Assembly (NCBI RefSeq): GCF_008087345.1
Contig: NZ_VHIB01000011.1
Span: forward strand, 124,001-188,000
Direction: 5' to 3'
DNA length: 64,000 nucleotides
Source: Nocardioides caldifontis
Lineage (GTDB): Bacteria > Actinomycetota > Actinomycetes > Propionibacteriales > Nocardioidaceae
Part shown: positions 29,668 through 41,630 of the stretch, one piece after another
How the letters are laid out: every line of letters begins with the position of its first letter
Numbering within the stretch: the stretch's first letter is position 1
Program-made: the position numbers and the translations under genes
Notes under the pieces: generated by a model
Told to the model about the DNA's origin: nothing
The model's database searches: none
The model's input: the letters and a program-made list of their open reading frames with translations, nothing else

Positions 29668-31107
29668 ATGCGTACCGGCACGTTCCAGCGGGCCGTCGGA
29701 GTGATCGTGATCGCTACCGCGGGCCTCGGCGCAGTCCTGCTGCTCTGGCTCGCCGTACTCGCCGGCGGCAAGAGCCCTGAGCCCGCGCCGACCGAAGGCT
29801 TGCTGTTCGGGACCTGGAACGTGTTCTATGACACTCAGCTGCCGTCGCCGCGGGTCATGCTCGCCGCCGCGGCGCTGGCCGCCCTCTTCGCCGTCGGGGT
29901 CGCCGCCGTGGAGCAACGCATCGCCAACCGTGCGCGACGGTCCACCAACGGAGAGGCGACTCCGTTGTCACCGAAGGTCGTCATGGCGGCTACTCACGGC
30001 ATCTACGCAGGGCCGGTGACGGTCACCGTGTTGATCCCGGCTCACAACGAAGAGGGCACGATCGGGGCTACGGTGCGCTCGCTGATGGCCCAGTCACACC
30101 AGCCGGAGCGGGTCATCGTCATCGCAGACAACTGCACCGATGCAACGGTCGCTATCGCGCGTGGTGCCGGCGTGGAGGTCCTCAGCACCGTCGGCAACAC
30201 GAAGAAGAAGGCTGGAGCCCTCAACCAGGCGCTCAAGCAACTGCTTCCCGAGCAGAGGGACAACGACCTCGTCATGGTGATGGACGCCGACACCGTCCTC
30301 GACGCGGGCTTCCTCGAGGCGGCAGTGCGGCGTTTCAGGAGCGACCGAGCGCTGATGGCGGTGGGTGGCCTCTTCTATGGCGAGGAGGGCGCGGGGATGC
30401 TGGGCCAGTTCCAACGCAACGAATACATCCGCTACGCGCGCGAGATGCGCCGGCGGCGGGGTCGTGTGTTCGTCCTGACCGGCACGGCATCGCTCTTCCG
30501 GCCGGTTGCCCTACGCACCGTGGCGAACAGCCGAGGTCGAGCAATCCCGGGCACGCACGGTGACGTCTACGACACCGCCGCATTGACCGAGGACAACGAG
30601 CTGACCATCGCGTTGAAGTCGCTGGGCGGCCTCATGATCTCACCGCATGAGTGCACGGTGGTGACGGAGGTGATGCCGACATGGCGAACGCTCTGGGCGC
30701 AACGTCTGCGTTGGCAACGGGGTGCACTGGAGAACCTGGGCGCGTACGGCATCACTCGACAGACCTTCCGCTACTGGGCTCAGCAGTTCGGGATCGGCTA
30801 CGGCGTGATCGCGCTGGGCGCCTACCTCGTGCTCATGTCGATCGCGGCGCTGTCGATGGAGCACTGGATCGTCTATCCGTTCTGGGCCGGGCTGGGCGCA
30901 CTCTTCATGGCCGAGCGGGTGCTGACGGTGTGGAACGGCGGCTGGCAGGCCCGACTGCTCGCACTCATGCTGATTCCCGAGCTGATCTTCGCCCTGTTCC
31001 TCAACGCGTCGTTCGTCCGCGGAACGGTCGACATCTTCCTGGGGCGTCAGGCCGGGTGGAAACACCTCCAACGGAGCTCCGACCTCGAGCCGGCACCCGC
31101 GGCTTGA
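29668..31107 (+). CDS. Membrane glycosyltransferase, GT2 family, cellulose/hyaluronan synthase-like
   Basis: A 479-residue processive-type glycosyltransferase. Two N-terminal helices (about 10-32 and 63-81) precede the catalytic domain: VLIPAHNEE (122-129), DAD at 206-208, TED at 307-309 and QRLRWQRG starting at 345. These are the D, D, D, QxxRW residues of polymerising GT2 enzymes. Several C-terminal helices (about 378-460) could form the channel. There is no PilZ domain. It probably makes or exports a polysaccharide. It is followed by a small membrane protein and a diguanylate cyclase. Base composition is visibly less GC-rich than neighbouring genes, which suggests acquisition by transfer. 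Confidence 0.88.
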   Translation: MRTGTFQRAVGVIVIATAGLGAVLLLWLAVLAGGKSPEPAPTEGLLFGTWNVFYDTQLPSPRVMLAAAALAALFAVGVAAVEQRIANRARRSTNGEATPLSPKVVMAATHGIYAGPVTVTVLIPAHNEEGTIGATVRSLMAQSHQPERVIVIADNCTDATVAIARGAGVEVLSTVGNTKKKAGALNQALKQLLPEQRDNDLVMVMDADTVLDAGFLEAAVRRFRSDRALMAVGGLFYGEEGAGMLGQFQRNEYIRYAREMRRRRGRVFVLTGTASLFRPVALRTVANSRGRAIPGTHGDVYDTAALTEDNELTIALKSLGGLMISPHECTVVTEVMPTWRTLWAQRLRWQRGALENLGAYGITRQTFRYWAQQFGIGYGVIALGAYLVLMSIAALSMEHWIVYPFWAGLGALFMAERVLTVWNGGWQARLLALMLIPELIFALFLNASFVRGTVDIFLGRQAGWKHLQRSSDLEPAPAA

Positions 31108-31149
31108 CGATCCCTCACGACTGCCACCTCTTGTGTGAAAGCTGCCACG

Positions 31150-31410
31150 ATGCTGCCCGAATCCGTCATGCACTCAGGCCCCTTTGCGATCCTCGCGACC
31201 TTCGTCGCCATCAACACGATGATGTACGCCGCCTTGGCCGTCGGGAAGCTGCTGCCGAAGGTCTACGTCTCGGACGCACTCCACCGACGGGTGCAACGCG
31301 ACGATGACCGCAGCATCTACCCGCCGCCTTCCCAGCATGCGCCGCACGACGACGTTCCCACCGCACCGGCCGAAGCCACGACCGGAAGGCGGTACGACCA
31401 TGCAGCTTGA
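31150..31410 (+). CDS. Small single-helix membrane protein
   Basis: An 86-residue protein (starting at the ATG at 31150; a GTG at 31135 would add 5 residues). One transmembrane helix at about 8-30 (FAILATFVAINTMMYAALAVGKLL) is followed by a polar, proline/histidine-rich tail. It lies between the glycosyltransferase and the diguanylate cyclase, and its end overlaps the cyclase start by 11 nt, so it is translated in the same unit. It may be an accessory subunit linking the two, but this rests only on position. Confidence 0.65.
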   Translation: MLPESVMHSGPFAILATFVAINTMMYAALAVGKLLPKVYVSDALHRRVQRDDDRSIYPPPSQHAPHDDVPTAPAEATTGRRYDHAA

Positions 31411-32581
31411 CACCTACAGCCTCCGTGTTGCGTTCGGCGTGATGTCGGTGGCCCTGCTCGTCTTGTTCTACTTCGTGACCTATCGCGGCACGCGATCCGC
31501 CTACAGCGGCTGGTGGTGCGCTGCCCTCGCAGCCTTCCAGAGTGGCTCCTTCGCGTACTTGCTGGACGGCACCGACCAGCGTTGGTGGGCCAACCCGCTG
31601 GGTAACGGGCTGCTCGTCGTCGGCGCAGCGAGCGTCTGGGCAGGAGCGCGGTCGTTCCGCGCGACGCGGATCCATCGATGGGGATTCACTCTCGCACCTC
31701 TCGCTACCACGCTGGCCGCCGCGCTCGACAGCCCCGGGACCAATACCTGGGCAGGTGGACCCGTCTTCCTGGGCTCGATGACCATCATGATCGCTCTGGC
31801 GTCACGCGAGCTGTGGAAGCTCGACACCGGCACCCACCGCGCCATGTCCCTCGCCGCGGGCGGGCTCGCGCTGTACTACGCAGCACGGCTGGTCGCCTAC
31901 ATCGCGGTCGGTCCAGACGCCCGCGCCTTCCTCACGTGGTTCGGCTCCGCCGTCACCACCCTGGTGACGATGGTGCTCCTCGTCTTCGTCTCCTTCACGA
32001 TCACCGCGCTCAGCAACGAACAGAGCCAGAACGATCTCCGCGGACGTGCGACGCGGGACGGCCTCACCGGCGTCCTCAACCGCAACACGTTCCTCGAGAT
32101 GGCCGCAGACCGGCTGCGCTCCATGAAGCGGACGGGCTCCTCGGGATCACTCATCCTCGCCGACCTCGACCACTTCAAGCAGGTCAACGACACCTACGGA
32201 CATGCGGCGGGCGACGCCGCCATCCAGGCCTTCGCCGAAGCATGCCGCAACACCGTTCGCTCCACCGACCTGGTGGGCCGCTACGGCGGCGAGGAGTTCG
32301 TGCTCCTGCTGCCCGGAGCCGAAGGCAGCATCGCAGAGGCAGTGGCTGCACAGGTGAGCCTCCGGCTCCGAGCAGCAGAACAGGCTTACCCGTTCCCGCT
32401 GCCCACGGTCAGCTACGGCATCGCCTCCGTCGACGGCTCCACCACCGACCTCGGCGATGTCATTTCGGCAGCGGACGTTGCCCTGTACCGCGCCAAGGAC
32501 GGCGGGCGGAACCGTGCCGTCCACGCCTCGGGGGTCGCGGAGGGAAGGATGCAGGCGACCGAATCCCTGCTGGCCCGCTGA
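31400..32581 (+). CDS. Membrane diguanylate cyclase (GGDEF domain)
   Basis: A 393-residue protein with about six or seven N-terminal helices (7-200) and a C-terminal GGDEF domain (about 215-380). The domain has DGLTGVLNR, DLDHFKQVNDTYGH and the active-site GGEEF at 296-300. The product-inhibition site RxxD is present as RSTD at 287-290, exactly five residues before GGEEF. It should therefore be an active, feedback-inhibited synthase of c-di-GMP. The membrane part resembles a sensory domain of the 7TM type, but its signal is unknown. It is the last gene of the glycosyltransferase cassette. Confidence 0.92.
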   Translation: MQLDTYSLRVAFGVMSVALLVLFYFVTYRGTRSAYSGWWCAALAAFQSGSFAYLLDGTDQRWWANPLGNGLLVVGAASVWAGARSFRATRIHRWGFTLAPLATTLAAALDSPGTNTWAGGPVFLGSMTIMIALASRELWKLDTGTHRAMSLAAGGLALYYAARLVAYIAVGPDARAFLTWFGSAVTTLVTMVLLVFVSFTITALSNEQSQNDLRGRATRDGLTGVLNRNTFLEMAADRLRSMKRTGSSGSLILADLDHFKQVNDTYGHAAGDAAIQAFAEACRNTVRSTDLVGRYGGEEFVLLLPGAEGSIAEAVAAQVSLRLRAAEQAYPFPLPTVSYGIASVDGSTTDLGDVISAADVALYRAKDGGRNRAVHASGVAEGRMQATESLLAR

Positions 32582-32635
32582 CGTCGGCAAGCCGGCACTG
32601 ATGTCGGGCACGCTCCTGCAGAACGGGGAAGACGA

Positions 32636-32660
32636 CCGCGGGCGGACCCACCGTCCGCGG
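32636..32660. terminator. Hairpin between convergent cyclase and aroB genes
   Basis: CCGCGGGCGG and CCGTCCGCGG form a 10-bp stem (one G-U pair in the plus-strand RNA) around ACCCA. It lies 54 nt past the diguanylate cyclase stop and 18 nt past the aroB stop on the other strand, the right place for a two-way terminator. There is no T-tract, which is common in high-GC actinobacteria. Confidence 0.55.
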
Positions 32661-32678
32661 CGACCTGCCCCCGCGGGG

Positions 32679-33800
32679 TCAGCCCGAGACGGAGCGGAAC
32701 GCCTGCTCGAGCAGCTGCTCGTCGGGCCCCTCGAGCACCGCGGGTCGCGCGAGCCCGTCGAGGACCAGGAACCGGAGGAGGTCGCCGCGGGTCTTCTTGT
32801 CGATCCGCATGGTCGCCAGCAGCTCCGGCCAGCCGGCTCCGGCGTACGACGTGGGCAGCCCGACCGAGGCCAGCACCGCCCGGTGACGCTCCGCGGTGGC
32901 GTCGTCGAGCCGGCCCGCGAGCCGGGCGAGCTCGGCGACGAAGACCATGCCGATCGAGACCGCGGCGCCGTGGCGGAACCGGTACCCCTCCGCCCGCTCG
33001 ATGGCGTGGGCGAGCGTGTGGCCGTAGTTCAGCGCCTCGCGGCCGGGGTGGCCACCGGTGCCACCGGTCTCCTTGAGGTCCCAGGAGACCACGTCGATCT
33101 TCACGCGGATCGCCCGCTCCACGAGCTCGCGGAGCTCGGGAGTGCCCACCGTCAGCGCCGTCTCCGGGGAGCGCTCGACGATCTCGAGGATCGTCGGGTC
33201 GGCGATGAAGCCGCACTTCACGACCTCCGCCATCCCGCTCACCAGCTCCTCGCGCGGCAGCGACTGCAGCACGGCGAGGTCGCAGAGGACGCCGGCGGGC
33301 TCGTGGAACGAGCCGACGAGGTTCTTCCCCTCCCCGGTGTTGATGCCGGTCTTGCCCCCGACCGCGGCGTCGACCATTGCGAGCAGGGTCGTCGGCATGT
33401 GCACCACGCGGACGCCGCGCAGCCAGGTGGCCGCGACGAAGCCGCCCATGTCGGTGGTCGCACCACCGCCGACGGTGACGACGACGTCGGAGCGGGTGAA
33501 CCCGTTGCGGCCGAGCACCTGCCAGCAGAACGACGCCACCGAGGCGTCCTTGGCCGCCTCGCCGTCGGGGACCTCGATCGCGTGGGCGGCGTAGCCGTGC
33601 TCGGCGAGGAACTCGCGGACCCACTGCCCCATCCCGGTCAGCATCCGCGGGTGGATGACCGCCACGCGCCGCGCGGCGGGTCCCACGAGCCCGGGGAGCC
33701 GGTCGACGATGCCGGGGCCGACCAGCACGTCGTAGCGGCTCGCCGCGCTGTCCGGCCCTCCGAGGCTCAGCGTCGTCGGTCCGGTCGTCGGCTCCGTCAC
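32679..33800 (-). CDS. aroB: 3-dehydroquinate synthase
   Basis: Second step of the shikimate pathway, converting DAHP to 3-dehydroquinate with NAD+ and a divalent metal. The 373-residue protein has the NAD/metal core VTVGGGATTDMGGFVAATWLRG, the segment DAAVGGKTGINTGEGKNLVG, and the metal residues in EVVKCG and LNYGHTLAHAIE. The GTG at 33800 overlaps the aroK stop (GTGA). It is the last gene of the aro run. Confidence 0.97.
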   Translation of the reverse strand: MTEPTTGPTTLSLGGPDSAASRYDVLVGPGIVDRLPGLVGPAARRVAVIHPRMLTGMGQWVREFLAEHGYAAHAIEVPDGEAAKDASVASFCWQVLGRNGFTRSDVVVTVGGGATTDMGGFVAATWLRGVRVVHMPTTLLAMVDAAVGGKTGINTGEGKNLVGSFHEPAGVLCDLAVLQSLPREELVSGMAEVVKCGFIADPTILEIVERSPETALTVGTPELRELVERAIRVKIDVVSWDLKETGGTGGHPGREALNYGHTLAHAIERAEGYRFRHGAAVSIGMVFVAELARLAGRLDDATAERHRAVLASVGLPTSYAGAGWPELLATMRIDKKTRGDLLRFLVLDGLARPAVLEGPDEQLLEQAFRSVSG

Positions 33801-34333
33801 CGAGCGTCCTCCCTCTCGATCGTCTCGACCGCGGCGGCGACCGCCTCCGCGACCTCGTCGGCGTCCCGTCCGTCGGTCTCCACCACCGCGGCGGCCACCG
33901 CCTCGTAGATCGGCAGCCGCTCGTCGAGGAGCGCCTTCATCCGTGACCGCACGTTGCCGAGCAGCAGCGGCCGCCCGGTGCCGAGCCCGACCCGCTTCGC
34001 GGCGTCAGCCAGCCCCACCTTAAGGAAGACCACGGGGTGGCCGGCGAGCGCCTGGCGGGTGCGCGGGTCGAGGACGGCCCCCCCGCCGAGCGCCAGCACG
34101 CCGTCGTGCTCGGCCAGCGCCGCGAGGACCGCCTCGTGCTCCAGGGCGCGGAAGTGCTCCTCCCCCGACTCCACGAAGATGTCGGAGACCGAGCGGCCCT
34201 CCCGGGCCTCGACGTCCTGGTCGGTGTCGCGCAGGGCGACGCCCCAGCGCTGCGCCAGCCGCTCGCCCACGGTGGTCTTGCCGGCCCCCATCGGCCCCAC
34301 GAGGACGACGCGGGGCCCCTGCCCAGCGGTCAC
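33797..34333 (-). CDS. aroK: Shikimate kinase
   Basis: Phosphorylates shikimate with ATP. The 178-residue protein has Walker [10 protein letters not shown] (about 13-21), the shikimate-site aspartate in RDTDQDVE, the R of EEHFRALE, the GGG loop (LALGGGAV) and the lid arginine in GTGRPLL. The GTG at 34333 overlaps the aroC stop (GTGA). Order aroC-aroK-aroB is the actinobacterial standard. Confidence 0.97.
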   Translation of the reverse strand: MTAGQGPRVVLVGPMGAGKTTVGERLAQRWGVALRDTDQDVEAREGRSVSDIFVESGEEHFRALEHEAVLAALAEHDGVLALGGGAVLDPRTRQALAGHPVVFLKVGLADAAKRVGLGTGRPLLLGNVRSRMKALLDERLPIYEAVAAAVVETDGRDADEVAEAVAAAVETIEREDAR

Positions 34334-35508
34334 CGGTACCTCAGCGTGTCGAGGTACCCCTCGACGTTGCGGCGCGTCTCCTGCACCGAGTCACCGCCGA
34401 ACTTCTCCAGCACCGCGTCGGCGAGGACGAGGGCCACCATCGCCTCCGCCACGATGCCGGCAGCCGGGACGGCGCAGACGTCGGAGCGCTGGTGGTGGGC
34501 CACCGCGGCCTCGCCGGTGGCGACGTCGACGGTGCGCAGCGCCCGCGGGACGGTCGCGATCGGCTTCATCGCCGCGCGCACGCGCAGAACCTCGCCGGTC
34601 GACATGCCGCCCTCGGTGCCACCCGACCTCCCCGAGGTACGCCGGACGCCGTCCTCGGTCCCGACGATCTCGTCGTGGGCCTGCGAGCCGGGGACCTCGG
34701 CGAGGCCGAACCCGTCACCGAGCTCGACGCCCTTGATCGCCTGGATCCCCATCAGCGCCCCGGCCAGCCGCGCGTCGAGGCGACGGTCCCAGTGCACGTG
34801 GCTGCCGAGCCCCGGGGGGAGCCCGTGGACCGCGACCTCGACGACCCCGCCGAGCGTGTCGCCGTCCTTGTGGGCCTGGTCGATCTCCGCGACCATCGCC
34901 TTGCTCGCGTCGGCGTCGAGGCAGCGCACCGGGTCGGCGTCGAGGTAGGGCACGTCGGCCGGCGTCGGCACGGAGCCGTAGGGCGCCACGGCGCTGCCGA
35001 TCCGCACCACGTGCGAGACGATTCCCGCGCCGGTGGCCTGCTGCACGAAGGCGGCCGCGACCGCGCCGAGCGCGACCCGCGCCGCGGTCTCGCGTGCGGA
35101 GGCCCGCTCGAGGACCGGTCGGGCCTCGTCGAAGTCGTACTTCTGCATCCCCACCAGGTCGGCGTGGCCGGGGCGGGGACGGGTCAGCGGGGCGTTGCGC
35201 GCCGAGCCCTCCAGCTCCACGGGGTCGACCGGGTCGGCCGACATGACCTTCTCCCACTTGGGCCACTCGGTGTTGCCGACCCGGATCGCGACCGGCCCGC
35301 CCTGCGTCCTGCCGTGGCGGATCCCGCCGACGACCTCGATCTCGTCCTGCTCGAACTTCATCCGGGCGCCGCGGCCGTAGCCGAGGCGGCGACGGGCCAG
35401 CGCGTCCGCGATGTCCGTCGAGGTGACGGCGACGTGGGCGGGCATCCCTTCGAGGATGGCGACCAGGGCAGGGCCGTGGGACTCGCCCGCGGTGAGCCAA
35501 CGAAGCAT
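34330..35508 (-). CDS. aroC: Chorismate synthase
   Basis: Forms chorismate from EPSP using reduced FMN. The 392-residue protein starts [21 protein letters not shown], the family's first signature, and contains [25 protein letters not shown] and GGMSTGE, all conserved flavin/substrate segments. The ATG at 35508 is chosen for this N-terminus. It lies 26 nt after the prepilin peptidase stop. Confidence 0.98.
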   Translation of the reverse strand: MLRWLTAGESHGPALVAILEGMPAHVAVTSTDIADALARRRLGYGRGARMKFEQDEIEVVGGIRHGRTQGGPVAIRVGNTEWPKWEKVMSADPVDPVELEGSARNAPLTRPRPGHADLVGMQKYDFDEARPVLERASARETAARVALGAVAAAFVQQATGAGIVSHVVRIGSAVAPYGSVPTPADVPYLDADPVRCLDADASKAMVAEIDQAHKDGDTLGGVVEVAVHGLPPGLGSHVHWDRRLDARLAGALMGIQAIKGVELGDGFGLAEVPGSQAHDEIVGTEDGVRRTSGRSGGTEGGMSTGEVLRVRAAMKPIATVPRALRTVDVATGEAAVAHHQRSDVCAVPAAGIVAEAMVALVLADAVLEKFGGDSVQETRRNVEGYLDTLRYR

Positions 35509-35534
35509 GGGGCCCAGTCTCCCACGGGGGTCGG

Positions 35535-36320
35535 TCACGACCTCCCGGAGTACCAGTCCGCGGCCCATTCGCCGGTCAGGACGCCGACCACGGCGCCGAG
35601 CAGCATGAAGGGGCCGAAGGGGTACGCCTTGCGGTCGACGATCCGCAGGGCGCTGAGCAGGGCACCGCCGAGCCCGCCGAGCAGGAACCCGGCGTAGACG
35701 CCCACGAGCAGGGCGCCCCAGCCGGAGAAGCCGAGGGCGATCCCGAGGAGGCCGGACAGCCGCACGTCGCCGTACCCCATGCCGCGGGGGTAGATGAGCC
35801 ACATCAGCAGGAAGGTGCCGCCGGCGACGGCCCACCCCCATCCTGCGCGGGCGAGGTCGTCCCAGTCGCCGAGCGCCCCGGCGACGAGCGCGAGCGCGAT
35901 CACCACCAGGTAGGAGGGGGCGATGACCTTGGTGGGCAGCAGCCGGGTGCGCCAGTCGACGACGGCGAGTGCGACGCCGACGGGCACGAGGTACATCAGC
36001 ACCAGCAGGTCCCACTGCCAACCGACGACCGCACCGAGCAGCCCGCCGACCACCGCGGCGGCCACCCCGGCCTTCCAGGCCAGCCCGGGCAGCGCGGCGA
36101 TGGAGGTGTAGAGCTCCTTGGGCTCCTCGGCGACCGTGTCCGGCGGGACGACGGACTCGACGGGCTCGCTGAGGTCCTCGGGGGTGGAGGCGTCGGCCTC
36201 GTCGACCTCGTCCTCCGGCGACGCCGGCTCCGGGATCCGGCCGATCAGCGTCGGCACCCCGAGCCCGGTCAGGAACCCCACGCCGGCCATCACGGCCGCG
36301 GTGTCGAGGTACCAGGTCAT
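35535..36320 (-). CDS. Prepilin peptidase, A24 aspartate protease family
   Basis: A 261-residue membrane protease that would cleave type IV prepilin-like leaders. The two catalytic aspartates are visible: D122 in [10 protein letters not shown] and D185 in GMGYGDV. The C-terminal part has about six helices. The usual N-terminal zinc/methyltransferase part with CxxC pairs is absent; in its place is one helix (about 6-24) and an acidic Glu/Asp-rich stretch (about 30-68). A prepilin peptidase beside aroC is known from other actinobacteria. No pilin genes lie in this window, so its substrates (for example Tad-type pilins) must be encoded elsewhere. Confidence 0.88.
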   Translation of the reverse strand: MTWYLDTAAVMAGVGFLTGLGVPTLIGRIPEPASPEDEVDEADASTPEDLSEPVESVVPPDTVAEEPKELYTSIAALPGLAWKAGVAAAVVGGLLGAVVGWQWDLLVLMYLVPVGVALAVVDWRTRLLPTKVIAPSYLVVIALALVAGALGDWDDLARAGWGWAVAGGTFLLMWLIYPRGMGYGDVRLSGLLGIALGFSGWGALLVGVYAGFLLGGLGGALLSALRIVDRKAYPFGPFMLLGAVVGVLTGEWAADWYSGRS

Positions 36321-36377
36321 GGTGCGCGAGCCTAGGGGACCCGTCCGGCGCTCCGTGCGCTCATCCCCAGGTGCTCG

Positions 36378-37196
36378 TCATCGTGCCGCGAGCGCGGCCT
36401 CTCCCGCTGCCCGCATCGCCGCCAGCGGGGCGGGCTGCCCGGTCATGAGCTCCACCTGGAGCGCCGCCTGGTGGACCAGCAGGTCGAGCCCGCCGACGAG
36501 CGGCTGCCCCCGCTCGGCGGCTTGGGCGGCCAGCGGCGTCGGCCACGGGTGGTAGAGCACCTCGAAGACCACCGAGGCGCCGGCCGCGTGGCGCAGCACC
36601 GCGTCGTCCTGGGCCGAAGCCGGGATCGTGGAGGCGACCAGCTCGGTGTCGGGGAGCGTCGAGCCGAGCCGCGCCACCGTGACCGCCGGCGGAGAGGGGT
36701 GCCGCTCCACCGCGGCCAGGGTGTCGGCGGCCCGCGCGGGCTCCCGTACCAGCAGCGTCGCGGTCGGGCACCCCAGGTCGCCGAGCGCCAGCAGCAGCGA
36801 CGCGGCGGTCGCTCCCCCGCCGACCACCGTCGCCGAGCCGACCGGCCCCTCCCAGCGCTCCCGCAGCGCCGCCACCGCGCCGGGGACGTCGGTGTTGTGG
36901 CCCACCCGTCGCCCTGCGTCGAGGACCACGGTGTTCGCGGCCTGCGCCTCCACCGCCCGCCCGAGCACCTCGTCGAGCAGCGGCACGACCGCCCGCTTCA
37001 GCGGCATCGTGAGCGACAGCCCCCGCCACTCCGCCCGGAGGTCGTCGAGGAACCCGGGCAGCCCGGCCTCGTCGACCTCGACGGCGTCGTACCTCCAGTC
37101 GAGGCCGAGCTCGGCGTACGCCGCGCGGTGGAGCGCGGGCGAGAGCGAGTGCGCGATCGGGCTGCCGAGCACGGCGCAGCGACGAGGTCCGGCCAC
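36378..37196 (-). CDS. aroE: Shikimate dehydrogenase
   Basis: Reduces 3-dehydroshikimate to shikimate with NADPH. The 272-residue protein has the N-terminal SPIAHSLSPALHRAAY shikimate-binding motif, the catalytic lysine in TMPLKRAV, GHNTDV, and a Rossmann segment VVGGGATAASLLLAL, with the late GGLDLLVHQAALQ. The GTG at 37196 lies 5 nt after the mltG stop. The 57-nt gap to the prepilin peptidase could hold a weak promoter, but none was clear. Confidence 0.96.
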   Translation of the reverse strand: MAGPRRCAVLGSPIAHSLSPALHRAAYAELGLDWRYDAVEVDEAGLPGFLDDLRAEWRGLSLTMPLKRAVVPLLDEVLGRAVEAQAANTVVLDAGRRVGHNTDVPGAVAALRERWEGPVGSATVVGGGATAASLLLALGDLGCPTATLLVREPARAADTLAAVERHPSPPAVTVARLGSTLPDTELVASTIPASAQDDAVLRHAAGASVVFEVLYHPWPTPLAAQAAERGQPLVGGLDLLVHQAALQVELMTGQPAPLAAMRAAGEAALAAR

Positions 37197-37201
37197 GGCG
37201 C

Positions 37202-38473
37202 TCAGCAGCGGTCGGAGCCGTCGCAGAACGCCGCCAGCTCCTCGTTCTTCAACCGCAGGAACTCGTCGTAGTCCTCGGTGAACTTGGTCTCGCCGGTGTC
37301 CAGGTTCACCGTCACGTAGTAGACCCAGTCGCCCTCGGGCGGGTTCGCCGCCGCCTCGATCGCGGCGTCGCCCGGGGACTCGATCGGCCCCGGCGGGAGG
37401 CCGGGGTACTTCCGGGTGTTGTACGGCGAGTCCACCTCGAGCTGCTCCGAGGTGAGACCGAGCCCCAGGTCACGGCCGAGGGCGTAGTTGACGGTCGCGT
37501 CGATCTGCAGCAGCCCGTTGGTGGCGTCGGTCTCCAACCGGTTGTAGATCACCCGGGCGACCTTGCCGCGGTCCTCGGCCCGGCTCGCCTCCGACTCGAC
37601 GAGGCTGGCGATCGTCATCAGCTCGCCAGGCGAGTAGTCGAGCTCCTTCGCGCGCTGCTCCAGCCCGGCCTCGTCCGCCGCCTGACGCCACCGCGCCACC
37701 ATCGCGGCGAGCATCGAGGTCGCGTCGTCATTCGGCCCGAAGGCGTAGGTGGCCGGGAAGAGGTACCCCTCCGGGTTCCCCTTCGCGTACGACGGGAGGC
37801 CGATCCCCTCGGCGTCCTTCGAGGCCCTCTTCAGGTCACGGAGGGAGACGTCGGTGGCCTTCGCGATCCGCGCCAGCGTCTCCTCGACCCGGAGCCCCTC
37901 GGGGACGGTGACCGTGTTGCTCACCAGGTTGTCGGGGTCGACCAGCACCTCGAGGGCGGCCTCGGCCGACATCTCCTCCTTGAGCTCGTAGAACCCGACC
38001 TGGATTCCGCGGGAGTCCGGGTTCTCCGCCGCCGCGTCGGTGAACGCCTCCTGGCTGGCCACCACGCCGGCGTCGACGAGGTTGCGGCCGATCGCGGAGG
38101 AGCTGTCGCCCTCGCGGACCTCGAAGACCACCGATCCCTTGCCGCCGCCGGAGTAGTCCTCCGGACCGGCGAAGAGGTCCTGGAGCTTGCCGACCCCGGC
38201 GAAGAGCGCGAAGCCGCCGCCGACCACGAGGACGGCGACCACCACGAGCACGGCCAGGCAGCTCTTCAGCCCGTTGCGGGGGCGGACCGGGTCGTCCTGC
38301 GCGGGCTCGTCGTAGCCCTGGTCGTCGTAGCCCTGGTCGTACGCCTGGTCGTAGCCGTCCTCGGCGTAGCCGTGCTCCCGCCCGGCGTGCTCGTCGTCAC
38401 CGAAGAGCGCGAACGGCTGCCCCGCCGGCGGGTCGGCATGGGCGTCGCCCCGGTCGTCGCGCTGGTCGCTCAC
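37202..38473 (-). CDS. mltG: Endolytic murein transglycosylase MltG
   Basis: Cleaves nascent glycan strands at the outer membrane face and limits chain length. In this 423-residue protein a long cytoplasmic tail (1-69) with repeated Tyr/Asp motifs (YAEDGYDQAYDQGYDDQGYDEP in pieces of 5-6 residues) is followed by one transmembrane helix at 71-92. A LysM-like part then leads to the YceG domain with EGYLFP (235-240), catalytic E293 in SLVESEAS and YNRL (310-313). The GTG at 38473 overlaps the ruvX stop (GTGA). The tyrosine-rich tail may be a phosphorylation or interaction site; that is inference. Confidence 0.95.
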   Translation of the reverse strand: MSDQRDDRGDAHADPPAGQPFALFGDDEHAGREHGYAEDGYDQAYDQGYDDQGYDEPAQDDPVRPRNGLKSCLAVLVVVAVLVVGGGFALFAGVGKLQDLFAGPEDYSGGGKGSVVFEVREGDSSSAIGRNLVDAGVVASQEAFTDAAAENPDSRGIQVGFYELKEEMSAEAALEVLVDPDNLVSNTVTVPEGLRVEETLARIAKATDVSLRDLKRASKDAEGIGLPSYAKGNPEGYLFPATYAFGPNDDATSMLAAMVARWRQAADEAGLEQRAKELDYSPGELMTIASLVESEASRAEDRGKVARVIYNRLETDATNGLLQIDATVNYALGRDLGLGLTSEQLEVDSPYNTRKYPGLPPGPIESPGDAAIEAAANPPEGDWVYYVTVNLDTGETKFTEDYDEFLRLKNEELAAFCDGSDRC

Positions 38474-38951
38474 GGTTCCCTCTCGTCGGCCGTGTCGGGG
38501 GCGCTCACGGCCTCCCCGGCCGGTCGCCCCGTGCCACGTTCGGTGTCCAGTGCATTCTGCAGGATGACGACTGCGGCCGCCTGGTCCACGACGGCACGCC
38601 GCTTCTTGCCCTTTCTTCCCCGTTCGCGCAGCGCCGACTCCGCGGTCACCGTGCTCAACCTCTCGTCGGCGAGCCGCACGGTCGTGCCGTCGGGGGCGAG
38701 CGCACCGGCGAGCTCGGCGGCGAACGCCCGGGCCTTCGCGGCGGCCGGCCCCTCCCCGCCGGAGAGCGACCGCGGGAGCCCGACCACCGCCTCGACGGCG
38801 TCGAGCTCCCGGGCGATCTCCCGGATCCGGACGAGGTCGCCGGCCCCTCGCGCCACGGTCTCGACCGGTGTCGCGATCAGCCCGGCGGGGTCGCTGCTGG
38901 CGACGCCGATCCGGACGTCCCCCACGTCGATCCCGAGCCGGACCCCGCGCC

Positions 38952-38955
<4 letters not shown>
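38470..38955 (-). CDS. ruvX: Holliday junction resolvase RuvX / YqgF family
   Basis: A 161-residue RNase H-fold nuclease of the YqgF family, implicated in pre-16S rRNA end processing and recombination. It starts [19 protein letters not shown] with the first acidic residue in [14 protein letters not shown] and [13 protein letters not shown] carry further active-site residues, and [14 protein letters not shown] is the C-terminal motif. The GTG at 38955 overlaps the alaS stop. Order alaS-ruvX-mltG-aroE is conserved in actinobacteria. Confidence 0.95.
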
Positions 38956-41629
<2,674 letters not shown>

Positions 41630-41630
<1 letters not shown>

